Part shown: positions 1 to 10,150 of the stretch, in pieces
How the letters are laid out: the number at the start of each line of letters is the position of its first letter
How positions within the stretch are numbered: position 1 is the first letter of the stretch
The notes under the pieces: generated by a model
What the model was told of the DNA's origin: nothing
Seen by the model: the letters and a program-made list of their open reading frames with translations, nothing else
Database searches by the model: none
From: Utricularia gibba
Taxonomy: Eukaryota; Streptophyta; Magnoliopsida; Lamiales; Lentibulariaceae
NCBI GenBank assembly: GCA_002189035.1
Contig: CM007990.1
Coordinates: 4,836,001-4,900,000, forward strand
Direction: 5' to 3'
Length of the DNA: 64,000 nucleotides
Translations under genes and position numbers: made by a program

Positions 1-419
1 TCGCCAGGCTGGAGATGTGGGCCCCGCATCCGTAACGCGATTGGGTTTGGAAAACACTGTTCAAGAATTTAATAATAATCGATTAATACGACACCGTTTA
101 CTTAAAAAAAATTAAAAAACACAGGATTTTCAAATAAAACAACAATAAAAGCTAGAAACTTTTATCAAAATCAATCGAAACCGAGTAACATTGGATTCAT
201 TGTAATCCATTGCTTTGGTAAGAACGTCACGTTGTCCACAAGGTTTGGGACCAATATCATGATCGATAGAACTACTACAATTCAATTAATCAGTAATCTT
301 AACCTGAGTCATATTTAGTTTTAGATTATGTTACTAGAAAATTGTAATAGTAGTTTGATATGTATATTAGCGTTATATATTATAACAATCATATATTTAT
401 TTTTTGAGCATATAAAATG

Positions 420-423
<4 letters not shown>

Positions 424-455
<32 letters not shown>
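424..455. repeat. (TA)n microsatellite
   Basis: An uninterrupted run of about 15 TA dinucleotides in AT-rich intergenic DNA. Runs like this are usually length-polymorphic. Confidence 0.9.
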
Positions 456-457
<2 letters not shown>

Positions 458-2451
458 TTCACATATTTAGATTTATATTGTCGTATATCAAACATTTTAT
501 AAATTAAGTATATAATATCTAATACAAATACGATAATATATTGGTTCATGGTGGGTGATTTTTGTTATGGAGTATGGTTACGTATCAAAAATATGCTGGA
601 GAGTAGCTAATTGGGCTTGAGTTCTTGATGGGCGTAAAGGTCCCTCATCGACTGGGGCGTGACGGGCATGCTCATCATGTATGTCTCTGTTCATGGGATG
701 CGCACCCACGAATTGAATCTAATCTAACCTTCGCATCAAGTACTCTTGGGAGTTGGGACTCTACAAGCATCAATAATCTTTCGGTCTGTCTGAAAGAAAA
801 AAGTGAGTGTCTCTGGAGAATCTTATATGTGAATGTTGTTGCATGCTATCTGGCTGATGATGACCAAAAGGAAAAGGTGACGACACAGTCTTTCATCTCC
901 CACAATGTCGCGCTTTTGGCAGAGAGGCTCGACCCACCCACCCACCACCACCACTATCTCATTCCCTTTCTTCACCTCTGCTGCCGTTCATTGGACTAGT
1001 AATTGATGATGCTCGAACAGAATAGAGCAGAAGAGGAGGAGGGACTGACAGACGTCTTCGCCTGTTTTCGCAGAGCAGGCTTGGAGAGCGTTTATTCGCA
1101 CAACACAACACTAGAAAGGCTGCTTGTCCAAAAGGAGGAAGAGAGGAAGGAGGGGACAGTTGGGGTCCTACAGCGTATCCCACTGGGCGCCATCTCCAGC
1201 GCAGAGGATGGATATTCCAAACCAGGATCGATAACTTGCCCTCCCACGATGATTAATTGTGATCATTCTCTGGTTTGTTGCATTGAACTTGATCCTTATC
1301 TCCTAATCCTCCTTGTTGCTTTTCTCCCGACGCAAATGGAGGGCACGGAAGGGACCCACGTCCCATGTGAAGTGCTTCTAATATCAGAATCAACCCACAA
1401 TACAGACGCTCCTGTCGCCCACTCCATTATTAATCAAAATCAAAAGGTGATTGTCATCATCTTTTTTCTTCAACTACCGCCCTTGACTACTCCAAAACTG
1501 GGGTTACATTAATCAAGGACTTGATTATCACCTCCGTCCGTAAATTTATTTGTTGGGAAGAGGAGGAAAAACCCAGAGAACACAATCATTTACAGTGCAG
1601 TGCTGAAAGAGTGCCGACGCTGCGCAGTATATAGAATTACAAGAAGAGAAATGGGTCAGAGGGAGATTGAAGATATGCAGCAGCAGGTCCCAGAAATGAA
1701 TGATCTTGTCTCTCTCTTTTCACAGTGGCAACCGCAAATCCGGCATTTGCTATAATAACCACCATCTGGTGATTTTTCGTCAACTGTCTAGACAACAACC
1801 GTTGAAACCACGAGTATATTGCATTAAAAACACAAGTACTACAACCAAAATCCTTGCTCCATTTTTCAAGTCATGCTTGATACGTTAAAGTTATTAAATA
1901 AATAATTTATCATCGATAAATTAAAATAAACTATTCAAGTATTTAAAAAATTATAAATTATAATCTATATTATTTGTATATTTTAACTTCAAATGTGATC
2001 GTATGATTCATTAGATCTTTAATTTTAATATAAATAATTTATCATACATATATACAATATACATTACAACACAACATTATGGTTCTCTAATGCACCTTTT
2101 GATAAGATACATGTGCAAAAATAGTTTCGTGTTCCAGAGAGATCTTCTTCCTTGTATTTTTATACCGTTTGTATCTATAAAATCGTGTTTGGTATAATTT
2201 TATTTTTTAATTTTTATAGTCAATTGTCGAAAAATAATCTTAATTAAACATAATCAAACACATGTTAGATCATTAAAAAAAGGCACTGTTATTGAATCAA
2301 CGAACGCGGGCCCCACACATTTACACTCCAGGGGTCCAATTAAATGAAAATTAAAAAAAATTAGCTCCACGGTTATGCCCGATAAGGGAAGGGAGCGCAC
2401 CGACGGACAGAACCTACCGTACCTAACCTACCCATACCCATCTTTACTGGC

Positions 2452-2535
2452 CGCCGATTTAGAAAATTGGCCACGTTTTATTTTATTTAGCCTATGAAAA
2501 ATAAATTCAGGTGGATCCATTTTCTAAGTCCCAAA
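2452..2535. mobile_element. Possible MITE relic related to the element at 6580-6699
   Basis: The left end contains GATTTAGAAAATTGGCCAC. The reverse complement of the right end reads GACTTAGAAAATGGATCCAC, so the two ends form an imperfect inverted repeat. Both resemble the terminal motif of the clearer MITE at 6580-6699. I could not find a clean target-site duplication. Confidence 0.3.
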
Positions 2536-3770
2536 TTTGGTCACGTGTTAATGTAACTTTACAACATAAAGAAAAACTAAAGTTGATCATTTTTTTAAAC
2601 CCTCCTTAATTTCCCAACTTTTCTTTTTTCATAATTTCAATTTGCCATTTGATCAAAATATGTTTAATTTATTTATCTCTCATAAAATAATATGTTATTA
2701 ATGCCATTTGTGGATAATCTGACGTGTAATGTTCCATTATGATTTTCTTATGTACATTTGGAATTTAAAACTCTATTTGTGGATAATGTGATATATGATG
2801 TCCTTTATGCAGCAAACATATTACTAAATCTTGCTAGCCAAATGGTGGTGGTGCTATTTAGATTCGAAAGAATGATTTAGGTTTCTAATTTCATTGAAAT
2901 AAATAATGTGAACTATTTTTGCTCAATTTTTAAATAGTGAAGATCAATTATAAATGATATTAAACAATATTCTATGATGACATCTTGTATTGATTAGAAA
3001 TGAAAAAATAAATATTATTAAATAATAGCATATTCCTAATCTTATGTAAATCTTTTACTTAAAAAAACATAAAATCGTGATTATTGAATACTCGAATTAA
3101 ATGATACCGTGCAAAACGAGCTTGTATCATGATAATAGGAGCCGTAGGAACCATGTAAAAGTACATAAATTTTTACTTGTTCCAAATTTTTTGAGGTAAT
3201 TCTAAACTATAACTAGTACAAAAGAAAAAAAAATCATTTTTTACTAATAATAATAATAAAATATCCAAATAATTTCGGGAGGATGACCACATGGCTTTGT
3301 ATTTTCCTCGTTCATGATGATATTTATTGAATAGGCGCCCTACCGGCTCCATATGGATGTCGCCATCAGACAATAATATCCCTTATTTTACTTACTACAA
3401 ACAGATAAAAATACAAAGTTTAATGAAGATACTGATAAAAGTAGTTGCCACTCTCCATCTAGCACCCTATAAAAATATCTAATTTTTGCATAAAATAAAA
3501 ACTATATATTAAAAATATCGTACGCAGAGATTTTTGTGGCATCGGCGCCATTTAATTATTTTGTAATAAAACAGTTTTTTATTTAAATGAATAGTCTTTT
3601 GCAGTAAATACTAATTAAAAAATAAATAATTTTGAAAAAGATATTTGATGAGATTCAGAGGAGGGGCAGGGGTGATATTTAATTTTTTAATATTTTTTTA
3701 TTATAAAAAATATCAAATGAATTATATTTAAATTATAATTCGATTAATAAATTCTTAACTGGCGTTCCAC

Positions 3771-3778
3771 TATAAAAA
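3771..3778 (+). promoter_or_regulatory. TATA box of BURP1
   Basis: TATAAAAA lies 62 bp upstream of the BURP1 start codon, a normal spacing for a plant TATA box followed by a leader of roughly 30 nt. Confidence 0.65.
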
Positions 3779-3832
3779 GAAGGGTGGTTTGTAGGAAATG
3801 CATCAACGGTTTCTCTTCTTCTGAAAGCGAAA

Positions 3833-5803
3833 ATGGGGATCGTTTCCTACGCGGCGTCGGCTTCATCTCCGGCCCGTCGGCTCTTGTGCTTCCTTTTCAT
3901 CGCTTGCATTTCGATTTCCGAGGTTAGCAACGGAATTAAGTTCGGTATCCGGAATGAATCCTCACTGATTTCTGTGTGGCTTGCTGCAGGTATCCGGTGG
4001 AAGACGCCTGGCGGATTCAAATCCGTTCACACCCAGAGGTTATCTGCTACGGTATTGGGAGAAACGGATTGCCAATGATTTACCGAAACCGGCGCTTCTG
4101 ATTGACAAGGCGTCGCCGCTGACGGCGGCGCAGTACGCCGCCTTCAGTAAAATCGCTGGCGATAGGAACGCGCTTTCGGCGCAATTGCCGGAATTCTGTG
4201 CACGAGCGAAGCTCTTGTGTTTCCCTGATCTGTCGCCGAGTTTGGCGAAGCATGATACCGATGTTAATTTCGCGAGTTATACGGAACAGAACTTCACCAG
4301 CTACGGGGATGGCCGCGTAAAAGGAGCCGATGCTTTCCAGAAATACTCTGAAAACGGTAACGTGGTTGTGAATACTTTCCGGCGCTACAGTCGCGACTCC
4401 ACCGACCACAACGATGGTTTTGTGGCCTACGCCACTGGTTCCAACGTCGTGGACCAGAACTTCAACACCTACGGAACCAGCGCCGGCGGGGGTGAGGGCC
4501 AATTCAGTAATTACGGCAAGCAAACGAACAACCCCAATCTCAGATTCGCATCCTATTCCGATGGAGGCAATGACCGGGATCAACAATTCACCTCCTATTC
4601 CGACGAAGCCAACGCCGGAGACCAGACATTCGCTAGCTACGGGAAGAAGGGTAGCGACATCGACAACACATTCACAAGCTACGGAGGTGGATTATCCAAC
4701 GTAATCGGCAGCAATTTCAGGAACTACGGGGAGCATGGTAAAGAAGCAAATGATACATTCACCTCTTACGGGGACGACGGCAACGTGCCGCAGAATAATT
4801 TCCGCAACTACGGCACCGGCGGAAGCGGTGCTTCAGATACTTTCAAAAGTTACAGAAATCAATCCAACGTCGGGGATGACAGTTTCGAATCCTACGGCAA
4901 GGGATCTAGCAGCTCGGAGTTGGGATTCGTGAATTACGGCCAAAGTTTCAACGAGGGCACCGACAAATTCACCGGCTACGGCAAAGGCGCCAAGGCCACA
5001 ACCGTCGATTTCAAGATATACGGTGTGAACAACACGTTCAAAGAGTACGACAAGGCCACCCCCACCACATTCTCCAGTTACCGCAACGACAGCTCACCTC
5101 CGGCAGCATCCGTGGACGCAACAAAGGTAAGCAAATGGGTGGAACCGGGGAAATTCTTCAGGGAGGCGATGCTGAAAGAGGGCACTCTAATGCCGATGCC
5201 GGACATCCGAGACAAGATGCCGAAAAGATCATTCTTGCCGCGCGGCATCGTCTCGAAGCTGCCGTTTTCATCCTCAAAGATGCACGAGATCAAGAAGATT
5301 TTCCATGCAGGGGAGGAATCAAGCATTTCTAAAATGGCCGTCGATGCGCTGCACGACTGCGAACGCGCCCCGAGTGCGGGTGAAACGAAGCGGTGCGTGG
5401 CGTCCATCGAGGACATGATCGACTTCGCGACGTCCGTGTTGGGCCGGAGCGTGACGGTACGCTCCACCGACACAACCGCCGGCGCCAACTCTCAAGTCTT
5501 ACTGGCGAAGTAAAAGGGATCAACGGTGGCAACGTCACGATGTCGGTGTCGTGCCACCAAAGCCTGTATCCGTACATGCTCTACTACTGCCATTCGGTTC
5601 CCAAGGTCCGGGTCTACGAAGCGGATATCCTGGACCCGAACACCCGGTCCAAGATCAACCACGGCGTGGCTATTTGCCACCTGGACACCTCCTCATGGAG
5701 CCCAGATCATGGGGCCTTCATCGCCTTGGGCCCCAGCCCGGGTAAGATCGAAGTGTGTCATTGGATCTTCGAGAACGATATGACATGGGTCGTCGCGGAT
5801 TAA
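3833..5803 (+). CDS. BURP1: polygalacturonase-1 beta-subunit-like protein, frameshifted as read
   Basis: Two exons, 3833-3922 and 3990-5803, joined by a phase-0 intron. Exon 1 encodes a signal peptide (30 aa, hydrophobic core LLCFLFIACISIS). Exon 2 gives the PG1-beta N-terminal block (NPFTPRGYLLRYWEK), then about 21 FxxY repeats (FTSYGDG, FRNYGEH, FESYGKG and others), then a BURP domain with CH-X10-CH-X27-CH-X25-CH-X8-W. The order and the predicted size (about 634 aa) match tomato PG1-beta, an apoplastic wall protein that binds polygalacturonase and modulates pectin breakdown. The reading frame ends at TAA 5511-5513, and the final 97 codons, with all four CH motifs, continue in another frame. 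Paralogues read CTGGGTGATGTG where this copy has CTGGCGAAGTA, so one G is missing near 5502-5505. This could be a true one-base lesion or a sequencing error. It is the only member with the classical FxxYG repeat type, so it probably resembles the ancestor of the array. Confidence 0.9.
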
Positions 5804-6249
5804 ATGGGCCGGCCCGATGAACCCGGCCCAAACTTATTTCCCCTGGTGTGTGCGTGTGCGTGTGTTAATAGCACAAGGTATGGTATGGACTTATATGGTC
5901 GGTTTACCTCTATGAAATATCACAATCATGTCCCAAAAGGCCACGTGCTCCCCTTCTGGTCAAACCCTAATGAAAAATATAATAATACTTATAAATGGGA
6001 TAACATTAGATTTTTAAATTATATGTTATTTAAATAGACTTTGCTTTCATTCATTTTTGAATTTTTTTTTCTCTATTTTTGTGTCATCTCGAGTTGTCAT
6101 GTCTTATGTATCTTGGACCTTGGATATGGGCCAGGACAAAACATAACATGTACGAAGGGATAAAACTCATCTCATCAAAACATTAACATGACAAAAAACT
6201 CAGATTACAGTAAAGGAGGAAAGGGGGGGTTCAAGTGAAGATTTTTTGT
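5804..6249. other. BURP1 3' flank
   Basis: Probable 3' UTR and intergenic sequence. It includes a short GTGTGCGTGTGCGTGTG tract near 5847. No gene seen. Confidence 0.5.
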
Positions 6250-6770
6250 AGAAAACAAAAATGGCCTGCCTCCCCATGGAAACTTCTTAAGGTAACGCAG
6301 ATTCATCTTTGAATTGAAGCTTTTTTTTTTCCTTTTTAATAAAACTGAATCCAATTGCAGGTGACTTGGGATGTGCCCGATTTTCTACAGAACGTGGATC
6401 GCGTCAATCCATGGCAAGTTGAACTCGTACTCGATCCACTCATCGCTCACTTCCCTCATTCTCATCTTCCTTCAGTGTTGAAGCGCCCCCGGTTCCTCGA
6501 TCCTCCACTTGACTTCCCTCTTCACCTTCCTATGCTCATCGACAATCCTGAGCCCCAGCAACCCCCTGTGTTGCTTCGCGGGCCATTTAGAAAAGTGGCT
6601 ATCCTGCCCACCTCTCTCACACTAAGTCAAAAATTTTATACGTAGGATGATCACTTTTCTCACATAGTGAATGACAGTGGCCACTTTTCTAAATCACAGG
6701 TTGCTTCGCAGATAACATTTCTGCTGCCGGCGTTCCGAGACCCAGGCTTCTCCGCCGAGTTTTTTTAAAA
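6250..6770 (+). pseudogene. Remnant of an auxin response factor gene (ARF10/16/17 type)
   Basis: Two exon pieces are visible. One ends at 6291 and encodes SPWKLLK. After an intron at 6292-6360 with GT and AG borders, the next begins at 6361 with VTWDVPDFLQNVDRVNPWQ followed by VELV. This is the signature at the end of the Auxin_resp domain of ARF proteins (usual form SPWRMLQVTWDEPDLLQNV). Downstream, a Pro-rich stretch (RPRFLDPPLDFPLHLPML) is followed, beyond a 120-bp insertion, by DNISAAGVPRPR, which fits the region after the domain in ARF10/16/17. The B3 DNA-binding domain and the upstream exons are absent. Because the intron is kept, this is a DNA-level fragment rather than a retrocopy. 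It is almost certainly non-functional. Confidence 0.75.
6570..6709. mobile_element. 120-bp MITE with 10-bp target duplication, inside the ARF remnant
   Basis: The body is 6580-6699. Perfect 10-bp direct repeats GTTGCTTCGC flank it at 6570-6579 and 6700-6709. The ends are inverted repeats sharing ATTTAGAAAAGTGGC on the left and its complement on the right. A 9-11 bp target duplication suggests a Mutator-like non-autonomous element. The insertion splits the ARF-derived sequence and probably came after its decay or helped cause it. Confidence 0.8.
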
Positions 6771-6779
6771 AATACCCAC

Positions 6780-7339
6780 TGTATTATTAAGGTATGAGAA
6801 ATCTACCCACATTCCTCTATATATTTTTTTGTACATGCTGTGTATGAGATAAAGTGAGGGTGGTTAGATTTACCCCTCCCGTTCCCACGCGTAAAATGCA
6901 ACGATTCCCATTACGGGTTAATGGGTCGAACCCGTACCCATCCACCTCTACTCGTACCGAGTCAATGGGTGTCTGCTGTCGCACGTGCTCAAAGGTTATT
7001 TATTAATTATTGCCCATGTGAGTGAATTATTATTCCCGACGTTGATAGTATCTATCCATCCTTCCTTCATCCGTGCGTTCAATTTTCACTGATCGGAATC
7101 AACTCCGCCGGAGACGTCGGGATCCACGCCACAAAACTGCTCTGTCGGGAGGAAAACAGGATTCCAATTCCCACAATCTGATGAAAAAACCAGAACGACA
7201 ACTTCAGAAACGAAAAGAAAGAAAGACAACAGCGCGGGGTGAGGGGGAAGAAGATAGACCCGACGACACCTCACTGAACAAGTAATTACCTATCAGCTGT
7301 GATGGGTGGAAATCCTTTCGTTCGAATTTGGGCCCGGGA
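6780..7339. other. Intergenic sequence
   Basis: Mixed-composition DNA. One purine-rich open frame of about 70 codons (7073-7285) has low complexity and no recognisable domain, so I do not call it a gene. Confidence 0.4.
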
Positions 7340-7530
7340 GATCAATTCGGATTCTTGGATTCTAATGGTGACGAGGGTATGCAGCCAAAGTTTTGAATGA
7401 TATCAATTCCGGTTCTTGGATTCTAATGGTGGCGGGCGGGGGTATGCAGCCAAAGTGTTGGATGATATCAATTCCGGTTCTTGGATTCTAATGGTGGCGG
7501 GCGGGGGGTATGCAGCCAAAGTGTTGGATG
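7340..7530. repeat. Three tandem copies of a 60-67 bp unit
   Basis: Units begin at about 7340, 7399 and 7464. Each contains TTCTTGGATTCTAATGGTG and then GGTATGCAGCCAAAG. Units 2 and 3 are nearly identical and differ mainly in a G run; unit 1 is more diverged. The last duplication is therefore recent. Confidence 0.9.
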
Positions 7531-8600
7531 GGGTGTCGTTCTTCTCCTACAGGAATCGATTTCATTTCTTGCGTTTTTTAGGGTTTACGGTTGATTTTCT
7601 GAGTTTTTTTTATTACGACTAGACATAAATGACATTTAAATTGTAATTTTTTATTTTTAAAAAAGTTGTAAAACTTAAATTTTTACATTTAATATGTATT
7701 AAAGCATCTTTATTTATTTTTGTAAATATTGATGTGATTTTTTCGAAAATAGGGCAAATGTTTTCGTAAATAAGTAAATTTGTTTCTTATTTTTTTTAGA
7801 AACGAAAATAATAAAACCTGATTTCATTCCTAAAATAGCTTAAAATGTAGCTTATAATATTTATTTTAATATTATTTTAATATTATGATTTCCGAAAATA
7901 AATACAAACGTAATAGAAACTTAATTACTCAATTTTCGGAAATGCCAATGTCAGCATTTCCAAAAATAAGTAAAGATACTCTTATCAAAAACGATTTTCT
8001 AAAAGACATATCATCAAATAGTAATTAATTTACATAAAAATAACTAGTTTAAAAATAAATATTTGTGTGTTCATATAGAATATTATTAAAATATTATAAT
8101 AAAGAATTGAATAAAAAATATTTTGAAATAAAAAAATGATATTGTATTTCATCATTAACGAAAAATCTAATTAATTAATTCAATATTAATATGTACTATT
8201 AAGTTGAATATTTTATTTTGAAGGAAAAGTTATTATATTGAAAATTCTTAAAAGTAATGTGAAATAATAAATTTTAAAATTTTTTAATATAATATAAAAC
8301 AGTGTTAATGTAAAATTTTTGAACTTTATTTCTATTTTTTAAAAATAAAAATAATTTTGTTATAGAACAATAACAATTTTAAAAGAAATTATATCAAAAA
8401 ATACTTTTGAAATTATATTACAAAAGTTAATTTTAAAAAATAATTAATAATTTACTTTTAATTATCATTTCTATTTTTAAAAAATAGTTTTAAAAAAGTA
8501 AAAATAAATTCTAAAGATTTTAGAACACTACTTAATGTATATATAAGATGGTATCTTTGGGTCTGGCGGGTTGGAAAACACGTGCTAAAAGTTGTGTGTG
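7531..8600. other. Very AT-rich spacer
   Basis: Dominated by A and T runs with no supported gene, RNA or clear element boundary. Confidence 0.5.
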
Positions 8601-8607
8601 TGTGTTG

Positions 8608-8965
8608 TGTACAAGAGAAACGTAAGGCTCTCCTCCTCCGTGAGCTTGAGAGAGGAGAAGCAGGTTGGCTCGTCACGAGATAGGATTGCAGATTCCGTCG
8701 TGTTGCTCTTTTCCAATAGGCAGGCAGGGCCCACTCCCCACATGATCACCGATCAAAGACCACACATTTCGAAATATCTGTGTGCGAGTTCACTGCATCG
8801 TAAAAATGGGTATGCAGACACGACAAACGGATTCTCAGTATTAGCTACAGGTCTCGAAGCATTGGCACCTACAGCAGGTTCATTTCATTCCAATTTCCAT
8901 GCCCTGCATCAGATTTCGCCGGAGAGAATGCTATGATAGGGATTGTAGAGGAAACCAATCCCGGA
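8608..8965. repeat. Upstream module U, copy 1 (before BURP2)
   Basis: A block of about 350 bp, less AT-rich than its flanks, that recurs at 14640-14876, 14968-15362, 22660-22936 and 33404-33745. Shared landmarks are GAGAAGCAGGTTGGCT, GATTCCGTCGTGTTG-like and CGACAAACGG segments. No reading frame is conserved between copies, so I treat it as non-coding, either a component of the duplicated unit or a distal regulatory region. The BURP2 start codon is about 1.2 kb downstream. Confidence 0.7.
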
Positions 8966-9629
8966 GACTGAGTTTCTTTGAATACCAACAGCCAAAAACG
9001 ATCAAAGTCTCAGTATATGTTAATGGATTTCTTAATCCCTCAGGATTTAATAGATCTGTCAAGAACATGGTTGAATACGTACCCATCTAACCCTGATTGA
9101 CTTTCGAAATCGGATTTACACCCCCTGTATGCGTAGCCTTTTGGGTTCTAAAAGCCTAATCCCAATCTAACAAATTAGACGGTAGTTTGTGACTTATTTT
9201 ACTTATGACATAAAGTAAAGTTATTGTTTTACATAATACCTCTAACTTTTATTAAACATAACTTCTAATTCTACTTTTATTTATTCTTAACTTATTTCAA
9301 TTTTAACTATATCTATTACTTATCACATAAGTTGATAAAATGTGATTTATTTAATAATTAATTTAATTAATTTTAAATAGACTACTTTTACTTATTTTGT
9401 ATATATTCGTACAATAACTTCTACTTATGAATTAAATAGAATTTATTAATTAAGTTGCATACACTACACACTTAGACTCTATGTGTACGTGATACTATTT
9501 CATCGTCAAGTGATAAATGAAGTTTCATTTTATATAAACTAGTTAAAATAAATTTCAATTAATAATATGAAATTTTACGCATCTTCTAGTATACCATATT
9601 TCCAACAATAACAACTAGAAAGAAGAAAT

Positions 9630-9960
9630 GATGCATCCACCTTCAACTGGTGCAGTTGCTAAAGCTCTTGCCTTGGGTCACAATAAAAAAGTCCTTTCAT
9701 TCATAGAAGTTAACTCGAATGGGACCCCAGTTCAATAATGGCGGCGTTCTCCTTGCCTCAGTGTCAGGCATCCTTCCATTCATGTGCATTCAGTTTACAT
9801 ACATTCAAGCTACAGAGTTGCTGTGTGGAGAATAGCACTTGGACATTTCAATGCCTGTGTCTTCGCTCGAATGACATTTTCCATAGTGGAATCTGATGTT
9901 GATGATAAACACCAGCACTTCCAGCATCAACATCAGCTGCATATCGCGGAACATGGCTCA
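9630..9960. repeat. Upstream module Y, copy 1
   Basis: Shares segments such as GATGATAAACACCAGCACTTC and CACTTGGACATTTC with 15915-16290 and 18755-19080, and in part with 26420-26490. It always lies a few hundred bp before a BURP gene of the 2/3/4 type, or marks a recombination joint. Short open frames across it are not conserved between copies. Confidence 0.65.
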
Positions 9961-10079
9961 GGATACATGTATTCTTGCATGTTCAGTTTCTTGATTTTCT
10001 TCAATAATTGATGGGTAACCAATCACATGTCCATTTCTCCATGCAATGCACTCAGCCGCCACTGCCTGCCCAATGACAC

Positions 10080-10086
10080 TATAAAG
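10080..10086 (+). promoter_or_regulatory. TATA box of BURP2
   Basis: TATAAAG lies 71 bp before the start codon. The surrounding proximal promoter (AATCACATGTCCATTTCTCC then TATAAAGGAAG) is shared with BURP4 and BURP6. Confidence 0.7.
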
Positions 10087-10150
10087 GAAGCTGCTTCGTT
10101 TCAGTTCCTGCATCCTCACTTGGTTCCCCTTCTCTTCTCTACAATCGGCC

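Larger units (their letters stand above)
1..3770. other. AT-rich intergenic region, no supported gene
   Basis: I see no convincing gene here. Open frames between about 625 and 1890 are short, lack recognisable domains, and overlap open frames on the other strand. The stretch 600-1700 is less AT-rich than its surroundings and could hold promoter or gene-relic sequence, but nothing identifies it. A TA microsatellite lies at 424-455 and a possible MITE relic at about 2452-2535. Confidence 0.6.

Noticed and set aside
625-1888. Several open frames of 60-169 codons on both strands near the left end
   Set aside because: No domain, no signal peptide, overlapping frames on both strands and low-complexity stretches. 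No splice model joins them into a known protein.
4080-5577. Long open frames on the minus strand and in other + frames over BURP1, and similar ones over the other BURP genes
   Set aside because: They lie opposite or out of frame with a GC-rich coding exon and recur at the same place in all paralogues, as expected for frames that mirror the real gene.
7073-7285. 70-codon frame rich in Arg and Lys
   Set aside because: Low complexity, purine-rich, with no homology I recognise.
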